The notes under the pieces: model-generated
Database searches by the model: none
What the model was told of the DNA's origin: nothing
Seen by the model: only the letters and a program-made list of their open reading frames with translations
Assembly: GCA_903824965.1 (NCBI GenBank)
Contig: CAIJYR010000202.1
Coordinates: 1 to 34,743 of the forward strand
Origin: an uncultured Thiotrichales bacterium
GTDB lineage: Bacteria > Pseudomonadota > Gammaproteobacteria > CAIRSR01
Direction of reading: 5' to 3'
DNA length: 34,743 nucleotides
Made by a program: the position numbers and the translations under genes
Part shown: positions 9,226-16,193 of the stretch, in pieces
Layout: each line of letters starts with the position of its first letter
How positions within the stretch are numbered: position 1 is the first letter of the stretch

Positions 9226-10256
9226 CCAAACAACCGAGCGTTGTCGTGGTTGGGTGCGGCAAGGTCGGGTCGCGTTGGGACGAAACCGACCGCAGGGACG
9301 CTGTGTTGACGCACGCGGGTGCTTGGAATCGTTTGGGGGTCTTGTGTGCCTTGGTCGATTCCGATCCTGTGCGCCTTGCGAGTGCCGGTCGTCATTGGGG
9401 GATTGATGCCCTCTATACCGATTACCGTACTGCATTCCTGGAGACACGGCCCGACATCGTGAGCATCGCGACCCCTACGGCGTTGCGCTTGCCCGTGGTC
9501 GAGGCAGCATTCGCAGCGGGTGCACGCACCCTTCTCCTAGAAAAACCTGTGGCGGCGACGTTAGAGGAGGTGCAAGCGATTCGTGCAGCGGTAGACGGCG
9601 CAGGGGCAGTGGTGGCCGTAAACTACCTGCGCCGCTACGATCCCACTTTGCGTACCCTTGCAGAAGAAATCTCGACGGGTTGTTTAGGGACGATCCAGCA
9701 CATCGTCGGCCGCTACGGAAAAGGCGTGTTAGAAAATGGATCCCACCTCATCGACTTGGTGCAGGGGTGGTTTGGTGCGGTGCAGCGGGTACAGGTCTTG
9801 CGGTGTGTGCAAGACGATCGCCTTAACCAAGATCCGACCCTGGATGCTGTGCTAGAACTAGGCACGATCCCGTTCTACCTGCTTGCGGTGGATCACCGCC
9901 AGTATGCGTTGTTCGAGCTAGACCTTGTGGGTACACAGGGTCGTATTACCCTAACGGATCGATGTGCGTCGATCGAGCGTTGGGAAGCCATGCCAGATCC
10001 GCTTTTTCCGAGCTACCGTGTGCTGCGTCCGAGGGAGGCATTGCATGTGGATCTGGGACATGCGCTTCTGCGAACGGCACAAGAGGTACGTGCCGTGTGG
10101 CGGGGTGAGCAATCAGCGCCAAGCTGTACATTGGACGATGGTATCGCTGCATTGCGCACGGTGTTGGCTCTGCGAGAAGCCAGACATGCCGTTGATGGCC
10201 GAATGCAGGTAGAATTAGGGATTCCTACACCGTTCAAGCGGAAGAACCCTCTGTGA
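9222..10256 (+). CDS. Gfo/Idh/MocA-family NAD(P)-dependent oxidoreductase
   Basis: The protein has 344 residues. The N terminus is a Rossmann fold with VVVVGCGKVGSRW, followed by DIVSIATPTALR and the family motif LLLEKPVAAT, whose lysine near residue 107 is the usual catalytic one. The C-terminal half is the mixed alpha/beta substrate domain, with NGSHLIDLVQGWFG carrying the conserved His-Leu-Asp pattern. Members oxidise or reduce sugars, sugar nucleotides or related polyols, and the substrate cannot be told from sequence here. The start overlaps the dnaN stop by four bases and the stop overlaps the GTG start of alr, so it is translated with both. That placement between a replication gene and a cell-wall gene is odd and gives no direct clue to substrate. 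Confidence 0.88.
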   Translation: MTKQPSVVVVGCGKVGSRWDETDRRDAVLTHAGAWNRLGVLCALVDSDPVRLASAGRHWGIDALYTDYRTAFLETRPDIVSIATPTALRLPVVEAAFAAGARTLLLEKPVAATLEEVQAIRAAVDGAGAVVAVNYLRRYDPTLRTLAEEISTGCLGTIQHIVGRYGKGVLENGSHLIDLVQGWFGAVQRVQVLRCVQDDRLNQDPTLDAVLELGTIPFYLLAVDHRQYALFELDLVGTQGRITLTDRCASIERWEAMPDPLFPSYRVLRPREALHVDLGHALLRTAQEVRAVWRGEQSAPSCTLDDGIAALRTVLALREARHAVDGRMQVELGIPTPFKRKNPL

Positions 10257-11359
10257 GTCGTCCTACACAGGCCATCATTGACCGTGCTGCTTTGCGTAAC
10301 AATGTAGCGCAGGTTCGTGCCAATGCACCTGGTCGCCGGATTATGGCGATCATCAAAGCCAACGCCTACGGTCATGGCCTGGTACGAATCGCACAAATGC
10401 TGAGCCGTCCCTCCGAAGAACAGCATGAGACAAAGGTGGATGCCTTTGGCGTTGCCTGTCTAGAAGAGGCAGAAAGGTTGCGTGGGGTCGGCATACAATG
10501 TCCCATCACGCTCCTTGAGGGGGTTTTCGAGCCGAGCGAATACGAGGACGCCGCCCGTCTTGGACTCACGGTCGTCATCCACCACCTTTGGCAGATCGCA
10601 GCCTTAGAATCGATTAGGGTGTCTGTGCCGCTGTCGGTTTGGCTCAAAGTGGACACCGGAATGCATCGCTTGGGTCTGCCACTCGCAGATACCCGGAACG
10701 CCTGGGATCGTCTGTCTGTCTGTCGGAGTGTCCGTCCACCCATCGGACTCATGACCCACTTTGCGTGCGCCGATGTGCGTTCTTCCTTCATGACTGCACA
10801 TCAAATGGCCTCTTTTCGGGGCGTGATCGCAGGACTGGAGGGCGCATCATGCCTTGCCAATTCTGCAGCCATTCTGGGCCACCCCGCGACCCATGGCCAA
10901 TGGGTGCGACCCGGGCTTATGCTCTACGGCGTTTCTCCTTTTGTGGATCAGTCTGCCGCCAGCCTGGGGCTTCATCCCGTGATGCAATTCTCCTCTCGCC
11001 TCATCGCACTCCGTCGCGTGCGTGCAGGCGAAACCGTTGGGTACGGTGGCGCTTGGGTCAGTCCTGTAGATACCATGGTCGGCACAGTTGCGGTCGGTTA
11101 TGCCGATGGCTACCCACGCCACGCCCCCTCTGGAACACCGGTGTTGGTCAACGGACAGCGTGCACCCCTGGTGGGTCGTGTGTCGATGGATATGCTCTGT
11201 GTGGATCTCAAAGACCAGCCCAACGCACGCATCGGCGATCCGGTGCTGTTATGGGGCAAGGATCTGCCCGTCGAAGAGATCGCGACCGCTGCCGGCACTA
11301 TCCCCTACGAACTACTCTGCCACATTGCACCACGGGTAGCCGTCCAAGAACAAAACTAA
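10253..11359 (+). CDS. alr: Alanine racemase
   Basis: Alr converts L- to D-alanine for peptidoglycan using pyridoxal phosphate. The cofactor lysine is Lys35 in AIIKANAYGHGL, and the second catalytic residue is Tyr264 in TVGYGGAWVSP. Other family marks are LKVDTGMHRLG, NSAAIL, VAVGYADGYPRH and GRVSMDMLCVDL. The protein has 368 residues, close to the usual 360. The start is a GTG whose bases overlap the stop of the oxidoreductase gene (GTGA), so it depends on coupling with the gene upstream. A 76-residue gene follows after only 15 bases. No second racemase gene is visible in this window. Confidence 0.96.
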   Translation: MSRPTQAIIDRAALRNNVAQVRANAPGRRIMAIIKANAYGHGLVRIAQMLSRPSEEQHETKVDAFGVACLEEAERLRGVGIQCPITLLEGVFEPSEYEDAARLGLTVVIHHLWQIAALESIRVSVPLSVWLKVDTGMHRLGLPLADTRNAWDRLSVCRSVRPPIGLMTHFACADVRSSFMTAHQMASFRGVIAGLEGASCLANSAAILGHPATHGQWVRPGLMLYGVSPFVDQSAASLGLHPVMQFSSRLIALRRVRAGETVGYGGAWVSPVDTMVGTVAVGYADGYPRHAPSGTPVLVNGQRAPLVGRVSMDMLCVDLKDQPNARIGDPVLLWGKDLPVEEIATAAGTIPYELLCHIAPRVAVQEQN

Positions 11360-11374
11360 GCCCAGGAGACATTG

Positions 11375-11605
11375 ATGAAGAACAAACGAAACCAAGGCAT
11401 CTCGCTCAACAAGCCCCGTGTGGTGTCTCAGACAACCGCACAAGCAGTGTCAGAAAAACCCGCAAGAGAAGGGTCAGCCCAGCCGATAATCCCACACGAA
11501 AGCACCAATCAGCAAGAACCGAGGGAACAGTATGCAGCCGCCATCCAAGCCTTGAGGGGGATTTTGGAAGACTTCAAGAAAAGCTACTCAGGCCACCCTC
11601 ATTGA
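11375..11605 (+). CDS. Small hypothetical protein of 76 residues
   Basis: I do not recognise this protein. The ATG at 11375 has a good AGGAG ribosome site, placed 6-7 bases upstream. A TTG directly before it could only add one residue. The product starts basic (MKNKRNQGISLNK), has a low-complexity Gln/Ser/Pro-rich middle, and ends with a short predicted helix, QYAAAIQALRGILEDFKKSY. It has no signal peptide or membrane segment. It lies 15 bases after alr on the same strand and is probably the last gene of that transcript. The coding call rests on the ribosome site and position, so it is moderate. Confidence 0.6.
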   Translation: MKNKRNQGISLNKPRVVSQTTAQAVSEKPAREGSAQPIIPHESTNQQEPREQYAAAIQALRGILEDFKKSYSGHPH

Positions 11606-11661
11606 GCACCTAAAGCACCACATGGCTGAAACTGGCGACTACCTAAGACCCATTCTGTCAT

Positions 11662-11702
11662 CCACGCGCCTCAGGGCGAGGTTTCTCGGAGATATCGATG
11701 AC
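11662..11702 (+). repeat. Hairpin-end repeat, copy A (IS200/IS605-like end)
   Basis: The segment holds a small CGCC-TCAG-GGCG hairpin followed by TTTCTCGGAG and then an ATCGATGA-like tail. A similar block occurs at 12401-12442. Hairpins followed by such a sequence are typical of ends of IS200/IS605 elements. The two copies bracket a TnpB remnant, which supports the reading. Confidence 0.5.
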
Positions 11703-11943
11703 GTTTCTGCCACACAGGTGGAAAGTATTTCTTTTTTTTATCAGAAACGACAGTTACCATCGGTATCTACGCCATCACGAAATGGCACATGCTGATACTG
11801 CACCGATGAGTCGGCGCGATTTTTATCTACGGGAACAAGAACGCAAGTGGAGCGGAATACGTCGTTGTTGCTAACGCACAGCATAACGATACACGCCAGA
11901 TCCGTGATGAGCACGCAACGGCCACTCCCTAAACCTCACCATG

Positions 11944-12014
11944 TGATCCGACCCCAATTTCTCTGGACACGAATTTGGTGTTACATCGTGTCTGAAGAGG
12001 AGGAGTCAGCGATG
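11944..12014 (+). mobile_element. Possible end fragment of an IS3-family element
   Basis: The block TGATCCGACCCCAATTTCTC leads on to TGGACAC, the general form of IS3-family terminal repeats. It is followed at the usual distance by GAGGAG and an ATG, where orfA would begin. No orfA homology continues after that ATG, so only an end would remain, joined to the TnpB remnant. This is recognition from memory and the identity of the element is uncertain. Confidence 0.35.
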
Positions 12015-12039
12015 TTAAGAGAATCGGAGGCAGCTGCAC

Positions 12040-12227
12040 CAACCTGTGGCACCATGCACGACCGCGACCTCAATGCAGCAAAAAGCCTTGAGAAAGGGGC
12101 CGCAAGCTCTGCGGTCTCAGCCTATGGAGAGGACGGCGCTGGCCTTCGACGGTCGTTGAAGGTGAAACCAGCCTCTGTGAAGCAGGAACCGAACACCGGA
12201 TGTCTCGGCGGTTGTGCTGCAAAATAA
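12040..12227 (+). pseudogene. tnpB: Remnant of the C-terminal end of a TnpB (IS605 OrfB) nuclease gene
   Basis: The frame ending in the TAA at 12225 encodes PTCGTMHDRDLNAAKSLEKG, then SSAVSAYGEDGAGL, then LKVKPASVKQEPN. This is the tail of TnpB proteins: the second half of the zinc knuckle, the HDRDLNAA motif with its RuvC III catalytic aspartate, and the variable end that usually closes with SVKQE. The other two catalytic regions and the DNA-binding part are missing, so no active RNA-guided nuclease is made. The DNA after the stop, GTAAGTTTCGGAGAACGGTT, resembles the right-end region of such elements. The remnant lies between two hairpin-end repeats and beside a probable IS3 end, which may mark the insertion that broke it. 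Confidence 0.75.
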
Positions 12228-12340
12228 ATGGGTAAGTTTCGGAGAACGGTTTGACATGAGCGTGTGACGAAGGCGATACTACCTCCATATTCGCGCTGTT
12301 TGCCTAGCATTCAGATTCACTCTAAGTGCGCTTCCTCAAT

Positions 12341-12359
12341 AGCCCCGTAAGGGCTTGTT
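12341..12359 (+). terminator. Weak terminator-like hairpin after the TnpB remnant
   Basis: AGCCC-CGTAA-GGGCT forms a five-base stem with a five-base loop, followed by TGTTTTG. The stem is short and the T run is broken, so any termination would be weak. It lies before the gene for the cyclic-nucleotide-binding membrane protein. Confidence 0.3.
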
Positions 12360-12400
12360 TTGTAAAGGGGAAAGGAGATGGTGAAAAGCGTCTCTTTTCC

Positions 12401-12442
12401 TCCTCGTCCTGAAGGGCGGGATTTCTCGGAGGCATTGATGAC
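12401..12442 (+). repeat. Hairpin-end repeat, copy B, overlapping a gene start
   Basis: The block has a CGTCCTGAAGGGCG hairpin followed by TTTCTCGGAG and ATTGATGA, matching copy A at 11662-11702 in layout. Its GGAGG provides the ribosome site for the ATG at 12438, so the end of a mobile element now lies in the leader of the following gene. If translation began at the in-frame ATG at 12378 instead, the first 20 residues would be read from this repeat, which argues against that start. Confidence 0.55.
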
Positions 12443-14513
12443 TCTTCGCAAGCCTGCACTCGACCTTGATACCCTTCGCCCTCGACTCATCAGCAGTGTC
12501 GTGCTTTCTGGCATCGATCCAGGTTACGTTTTTCTCAAAAATGCAGTCAATGCAACCTACGTCAAGCTCTCCAGGGAGACAGAGTTGCTTGCACAGGAAT
12601 GGGATGGGACACGTACACTTCATGATATCTTGCAAGCACAAATCGGTGAGAGTGGCACCGATCGTTTCAAGAACACCATCGATACCATTGAACTACTCCA
12701 TAACGCCGGATTTCTGGCGGACGGTCCAAGTGTCGACTCCCCCCCCCCTCAAGCGAGGATCTCTGGATCTACACGCTTTCAGAACAAACTGTCCACTGCT
12801 CTTGGCTCTCTCTTCGTATCGACCCCTTGGCTCGTACTGCTTACGGTCTCCGGATTGCTTGGTGTGTTCTTGCACGTTGTTTTGAGCGGAGGCAATGCTC
12901 TGTTGGCATTTACCACTTCGCCTACCGCTGGTGAAGTACATCGTTTACTGTCCTACGGTTTGGGTCTCGTCATTTTGTGGGCGGGCGTTTCGCTGATCAT
13001 CACCCTAAAGAATCTGGTATCTGCATGGATTCTTTCTTATTATCATTGTGAAGTGTTAGAACCACGCCTACGGTTTAGCTACGGCTTGGTTTTCTTTGAC
13101 TGCAGGCTCGACGACATCGTGAGTGCAAAAAGAGATGCCGTTTCCCTGCTTTTCTTCACGCGGATGTTACTCCCCCTCTTGCTTGCGCCGTGGTGTGTTG
13201 CGCTGGGTCATTATTTTTCCTTTCTAGAGATCGTATGGCAGGCGGGTTGGGCGGTTTTTCTATTCGGGTTGTCACCCCTTTTCCAGAGTGAATTGACGCA
13301 GTACGTGTACTATGTTACCGGGTTTGGTGACCCTCAACAGCCGCTTGGAAAATTTCTGCGTAGAAAGTTCTTGAGTGGCTTATTCAGTGGTACACAAAGT
13401 ACGCCTGTGCAAGAATACTTTGTGTGGATGTCGGCTGCCACCCTGGTGTGGATGTATTTTGTCTATAGCACCTTCTGGCACATCCTGCTTGCAAGCTCTA
13501 CAGGCCTTGCCGCCGATTTCATGGTCTGCGGATGGGTCATGAAAATATTGGTGCTCGTTTATTTCGCAGTCCTGACTACACCCCTGATCGTTGTGCTGGC
13601 ATTGTTTTTTTCCATTGGCATATCGAATACACTCGCAGTGACAGGTTCTCCGCTGCGTACGCTTGCGAAACTCGGTAGAAAAATAGCATACGGCAGTACA
13701 CCCGCACAGGAGGACATGGCAGAATTTTTGCACGCCATTCCATTGTTTTCACAATTGACTGGTCAGGAAATCAGTGTACTCATTTCCCGATCTCGCATTG
13801 TACATGTGCGATCGGGTACCGTTGTCGTCGCTCAAGGCGAGCAGGGGGATGCGTTTTATTGCGTCCTTTCCGGAAGATTGCGCGTCATGCGTGAGGATGA
13901 ATATTGCCAAGAGCATCTGCTCAATGAGCTTGGGCCTGGCAATTCTTTCGGAGAGATCGCGCTGGTTGAACGCATCCCACGAACGGCTACGGTTGTGGCA
14001 CTGGAACAATGCACGCTTATCGAACTCGGTCGAAAGGATTTCGAAGAGTTTGTGATGCGTTCGGTAGGTGGTGGTGAGAAAGTAACCAACATGATCCGCA
14101 TTGGTAGGATGTTCATGGAGAAGGGTGGCATTTTTTCGACCCTTGCATCCCACCGGATCAGCACGCTGGTGGCGATGCTCAAGCGCGAGACCCATGTTGC
14201 GGGTACTGTCGTCTTCCACCAGGGAGAGCCGGGCGACCGATTTTATATTATTCACAAGGGAGAGGTGTTCGTCGATCAAGTAGACGCCGATGGAACATCA
14301 CGCCGATTCGTGTTGGGCGTGGGGGGGTTCTTTGGGGAAATAGCACTCCTCCGAAACGCTCCAAGAGTAGCCACCATTACGGCGGTGGGAGAGGTTGAAT
14401 TGCTGTACCTAGAAAAAACAGAATTCTTTGATTTCTTAAAGCATAATGTGCTCTTTGGTGTGCAACTGAGTGAGTTTATGGACAATCGAATGGCTACGAT
14501 TAAGAACAAATAA
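12438..14513 (+). CDS. Polytopic membrane protein with two cyclic-nucleotide-binding domains, M50-protease-like core without HExxH
   Basis: From the ATG at 12438, which has GGAGG seven bases ahead, the protein has 691 residues. An ATG at 12378 would add 20 residues read from a mobile-element end. Residues 1-100 form a soluble domain with RPRLISSVV and WDGTRTLHDIL, like the front of membrane M50 peptidase-type proteins. Several membrane segments lie between about 125 and 405. In that core, SAWILSYYHCEV and FDCRLDDI fall where M50 relatives carry HExxH and the later aspartate, so the zinc site looks lost. Two CAP-type domains follow near 430-545 and 560-675, each with the phosphate-binding cassette (FGEIALVERIPRTATV and FGEIALLRNAPRVATI). 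A cAMP- or cGMP-gated membrane regulator or transporter partner is an inference. A small GspG-like gene follows after 34 bases. Confidence 0.82.
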   Translation: MTLRKPALDLDTLRPRLISSVVLSGIDPGYVFLKNAVNATYVKLSRETELLAQEWDGTRTLHDILQAQIGESGTDRFKNTIDTIELLHNAGFLADGPSVDSPPPQARISGSTRFQNKLSTALGSLFVSTPWLVLLTVSGLLGVFLHVVLSGGNALLAFTTSPTAGEVHRLLSYGLGLVILWAGVSLIITLKNLVSAWILSYYHCEVLEPRLRFSYGLVFFDCRLDDIVSAKRDAVSLLFFTRMLLPLLLAPWCVALGHYFSFLEIVWQAGWAVFLFGLSPLFQSELTQYVYYVTGFGDPQQPLGKFLRRKFLSGLFSGTQSTPVQEYFVWMSAATLVWMYFVYSTFWHILLASSTGLAADFMVCGWVMKILVLVYFAVLTTPLIVVLALFFSIGISNTLAVTGSPLRTLAKLGRKIAYGSTPAQEDMAEFLHAIPLFSQLTGQEISVLISRSRIVHVRSGTVVVAQGEQGDAFYCVLSGRLRVMREDEYCQEHLLNELGPGNSFGEIALVERIPRTATVVALEQCTLIELGRKDFEEFVMRSVGGGEKVTNMIRIGRMFMEKGGIFSTLASHRISTLVAMLKRETHVAGTVVFHQGEPGDRFYIIHKGEVFVDQVDADGTSRRFVLGVGGFFGEIALLRNAPRVATITAVGEVELLYLEKTEFFDFLKHNVLFGVQLSEFMDNRMATIKNK

Positions 14514-14547
14514 GATGCCCATGTCTAATTGAAGGGGATTGTGGCCG

Positions 14548-14928
14548 ATGTTCATGAGACTTATTTTTATTATTACGGTCGTTATTGTCTTCGGGGCTAT
14601 CGCTCGGATGGGCACGCAGCTGCTTGGTTTTTTTGGCAATAACGGCGAGATATTTGAAGCATCCAGCGAAGTGCATGAAATCGTTCGAGTGATTTATATC
14701 GATTTCATCGCACCCGGCCGCAGACTTACTATGGATCAGTCGTCGTTCATGGATTATTTGCGCACACGCGTCAAAGTTACCGAGAGCAAACGGGATCCTT
14801 CCCTGGATCCATGGTCGATGCCATATCGCATCACCATTAACCCTGATGGTAGCTACGAAATACGCAGTGCAGGGCCAGACCAAGAGTATTACACCAGTGA
14901 TGATATCGTTGCCGAGGGAGGCACCTAA
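14548..14928 (+). CDS. Small membrane-anchored protein with a type II secretion GspG-like tail
   Basis: The 126-residue protein starts best at the ATG at 14548, with AAGGGGA about ten bases upstream. A TTG at 14539 is less likely. One hydrophobic segment (LIFIITVVIVFGAIARMG, residues 4-21) is followed by a soluble part. The C terminus DPWSMPYRITINPDGSY, leading to SAGPDQEYYTSDDI, has the form of the pseudopilin GspG tail, where aspartates bind calcium. It lacks a prepilin cleavage motif of the usual kind and is short, so it is not a standard pseudopilin. It probably shares a transcript with the cyclic-nucleotide-binding membrane protein just upstream, and the two may work together at the membrane. 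The specific role is unknown. Confidence 0.65.
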   Translation: MFMRLIFIITVVIVFGAIARMGTQLLGFFGNNGEIFEASSEVHEIVRVIYIDFIAPGRRLTMDQSSFMDYLRTRVKVTESKRDPSLDPWSMPYRITINPDGSYEIRSAGPDQEYYTSDDIVAEGGT

Positions 14929-14957
14929 ATCACCCTATGGGCTAAGGCCAGTAGGTG

Positions 14958-15611
14958 TTATCTAGGGTGCGAGGCTACATGGCCACCATAGAGCGTTGTT
15001 TCTACAAGTGAACAAAGGACATGCCCGATAAAAATATGACCTTCTTGGATGCGTGGTGTACTGGTAGACGGGACAGCGATAAGGTAATCACAGTGGTGCA
15101 GCATGGCGTGTCCGTTGGCACCCGTAAGACCGACGGTCGTGAGACCCAAAGCGCGTGCTTCGGCCAATGCACTGAGGATATTGCGGGAACTGCCTGAAGT
15201 GGAAATCCCCACAAACAAATCTCCAGGGCGTCCGTGCGCTTGGATCTGGCGCAAGAACAAGGCTTCGTACCCGTAATCGTTGGCGATGGCGGTTAGAATC
15301 GAGGTATTGGCTGTCAGCGCAATGGCTGCGAGTGCGGGGCGATCGAACGAGAAACGACCCACCAATTCTGCGGCGATGTGTTGGGCATCAGCGGCTGATC
15401 CGCCATTGCCTGCCAACAGGATTTGGCCACGGGCGCGGTACACGGCCACTATTTTCTCAGCCACGGCCAGCACATTGGTCAGCAACGCTTCGTCTGTGAG
15501 CATGGCTTGTTTGACCAACACCGATTCTTCGACTTGGCGGCGTATCGATTCGATCGCCAAAACATCGAGTGATCCATGCAGAGGATCTGTATTTCTTTTA
15601 TGGTCTATCAA
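14958..15611 (-). CDS. gmhA: Phosphoheptose isomerase (D-sedoheptulose 7-phosphate isomerase)
   Basis: GmhA turns sedoheptulose 7-phosphate into D-glycero-manno-heptose 7-phosphate, the first step to ADP-heptose for lipopolysaccharide core. The SIS-domain marks are present: LLAGNGGSAADAQHIAAELVGRF, the ISTSGSSRNIL phosphate loop and the C-terminal EGHIFIGHVLCSLVE with the metal and catalytic residues. The longest frame gives 217 residues from a TTG at 15611, which overlaps the TGA of the nuclease gene. Another TTG lies 17 codons later, just before the conserved IRRQVEESV start region, and gives the usual length of about 200. No ATG lies early enough. Placement directly behind the ATPase-nuclease pair means it is probably read from the same transcript. 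hldD, acting later in the pathway, lies 14 kb away. Confidence 0.93.
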   Translation of the reverse strand: MIDHKRNTDPLHGSLDVLAIESIRRQVEESVLVKQAMLTDEALLTNVLAVAEKIVAVYRARGQILLAGNGGSAADAQHIAAELVGRFSFDRPALAAIALTANTSILTAIANDYGYEALFLRQIQAHGRPGDLFVGISTSGSSRNILSALAEARALGLTTVGLTGANGHAMLHHCDYLIAVPSTSTPRIQEGHIFIGHVLCSLVETTLYGGHVASHPR

Positions 15612-16183
15612 TGGTTTCTCCTTTCCTTGCGCTTTTGAACAGAAATCACTGTATTGCCACGCAAGAAATCCTGGAAGCGGTCTTTTTTCGCATGATAAAG
15701 ATAATTATCAGTACCAAAACATCCCTTCAGCAGTTTTTGGTCGTGAATATGTTCATGTGGTGCTGTTCCATGGTGTGCAATCAAGAATGCTTTTACAGCA
15801 TAGCGATGACTAGAAAAATCGATGCTTTGCTTGATGGATTCATACGTACTGATAACCTGCTGCGCTGCATGATGGAGATCCTTAGCATTGTCTTTTAATT
15901 CTACGAAACAAAGAACCCTTCTACCTGTTCTCCGATGCTCATAAAAAACGACGAGATCGCAAATGCTATACCCCTCTTGGTCGCCCCATAATTTATCCCG
16001 CAGATGGCAACCACGACACTTTTCGTGTCCTTTTGAATGATTGTCGATACAAAAGAATAATATCGTCTCATCCGGTTGTTGATCAATCCTAATACTGGTA
16101 TTATTTTCCTTGAAAGTAGTGAGTCCATGTAAAAGACATGATTCTAATAACCTGCCAAGTTCGCCAAGATTATCCAGTGACAT
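15608..16183 (-). CDS. Small PD-(D/E)XK-like nuclease with a Cys/His zinc-type insert
   Basis: The protein has 191 residues. Asp76 in SICDLVVF, then Glu95 and Lys97 in CFVELKDN, then the glutamines of HHAAQQV, form the D..ExK..Q pattern of PD-(D/E)XK nucleases. Ahead of this, Cys45, His49, His53, Cys56, Cys59 and His60 (KGHEKCRGCHLRDKLWG) look like a metal-binding insert. There is no signal peptide. It begins 10 bases after the SMC/OLD-like ATPase gene and ends overlapping the gmhA start. Pairs of an ABC-type ATPase and a small nuclease are common in phage defence (Septu is one known example), so a defence effector is a reasonable inference. The family is not one I can name, and RNA rather than DNA as target is open. 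Confidence 0.65.
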   Translation of the reverse strand: MSLDNLGELGRLLESCLLHGLTTFKENNTSIRIDQQPDETILFFCIDNHSKGHEKCRGCHLRDKLWGDQEGYSICDLVVFYEHRRTGRRVLCFVELKDNAKDLHHAAQQVISTYESIKQSIDFSSHRYAVKAFLIAHHGTAPHEHIHDQKLLKGCFGTDNYLYHAKKDRFQDFLRGNTVISVQKRKERRNH

Positions 16184-16193
16184 AGGCGTACCT

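Larger units (their letters stand above)
11606..12039. other. Intergenic stretch with insertion-sequence debris
   Basis: No intact gene is supported here on either strand. The stretch holds a hairpin-end repeat near 11662-11702 and a probable IS3-type end near 11944-11970. A short open stretch from 11804 (MSRRDFYLREQERKW) has no recognisable homology and stops soon. The rest looks like decayed mobile-element sequence. Confidence 0.6.

Noticed and set aside
10639-11613. A 324-codon plus-strand frame inside alr
   Set aside because: It is a shifted frame of alr, rich in Arg, Cys and Pro with no motif. alr is certain.
12378-12437. Earlier start for the cyclic-nucleotide-binding membrane protein
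   Set aside because: The GGAG touches the ATG with no spacer, and the extra residues are read from a mobile-element hairpin repeat.
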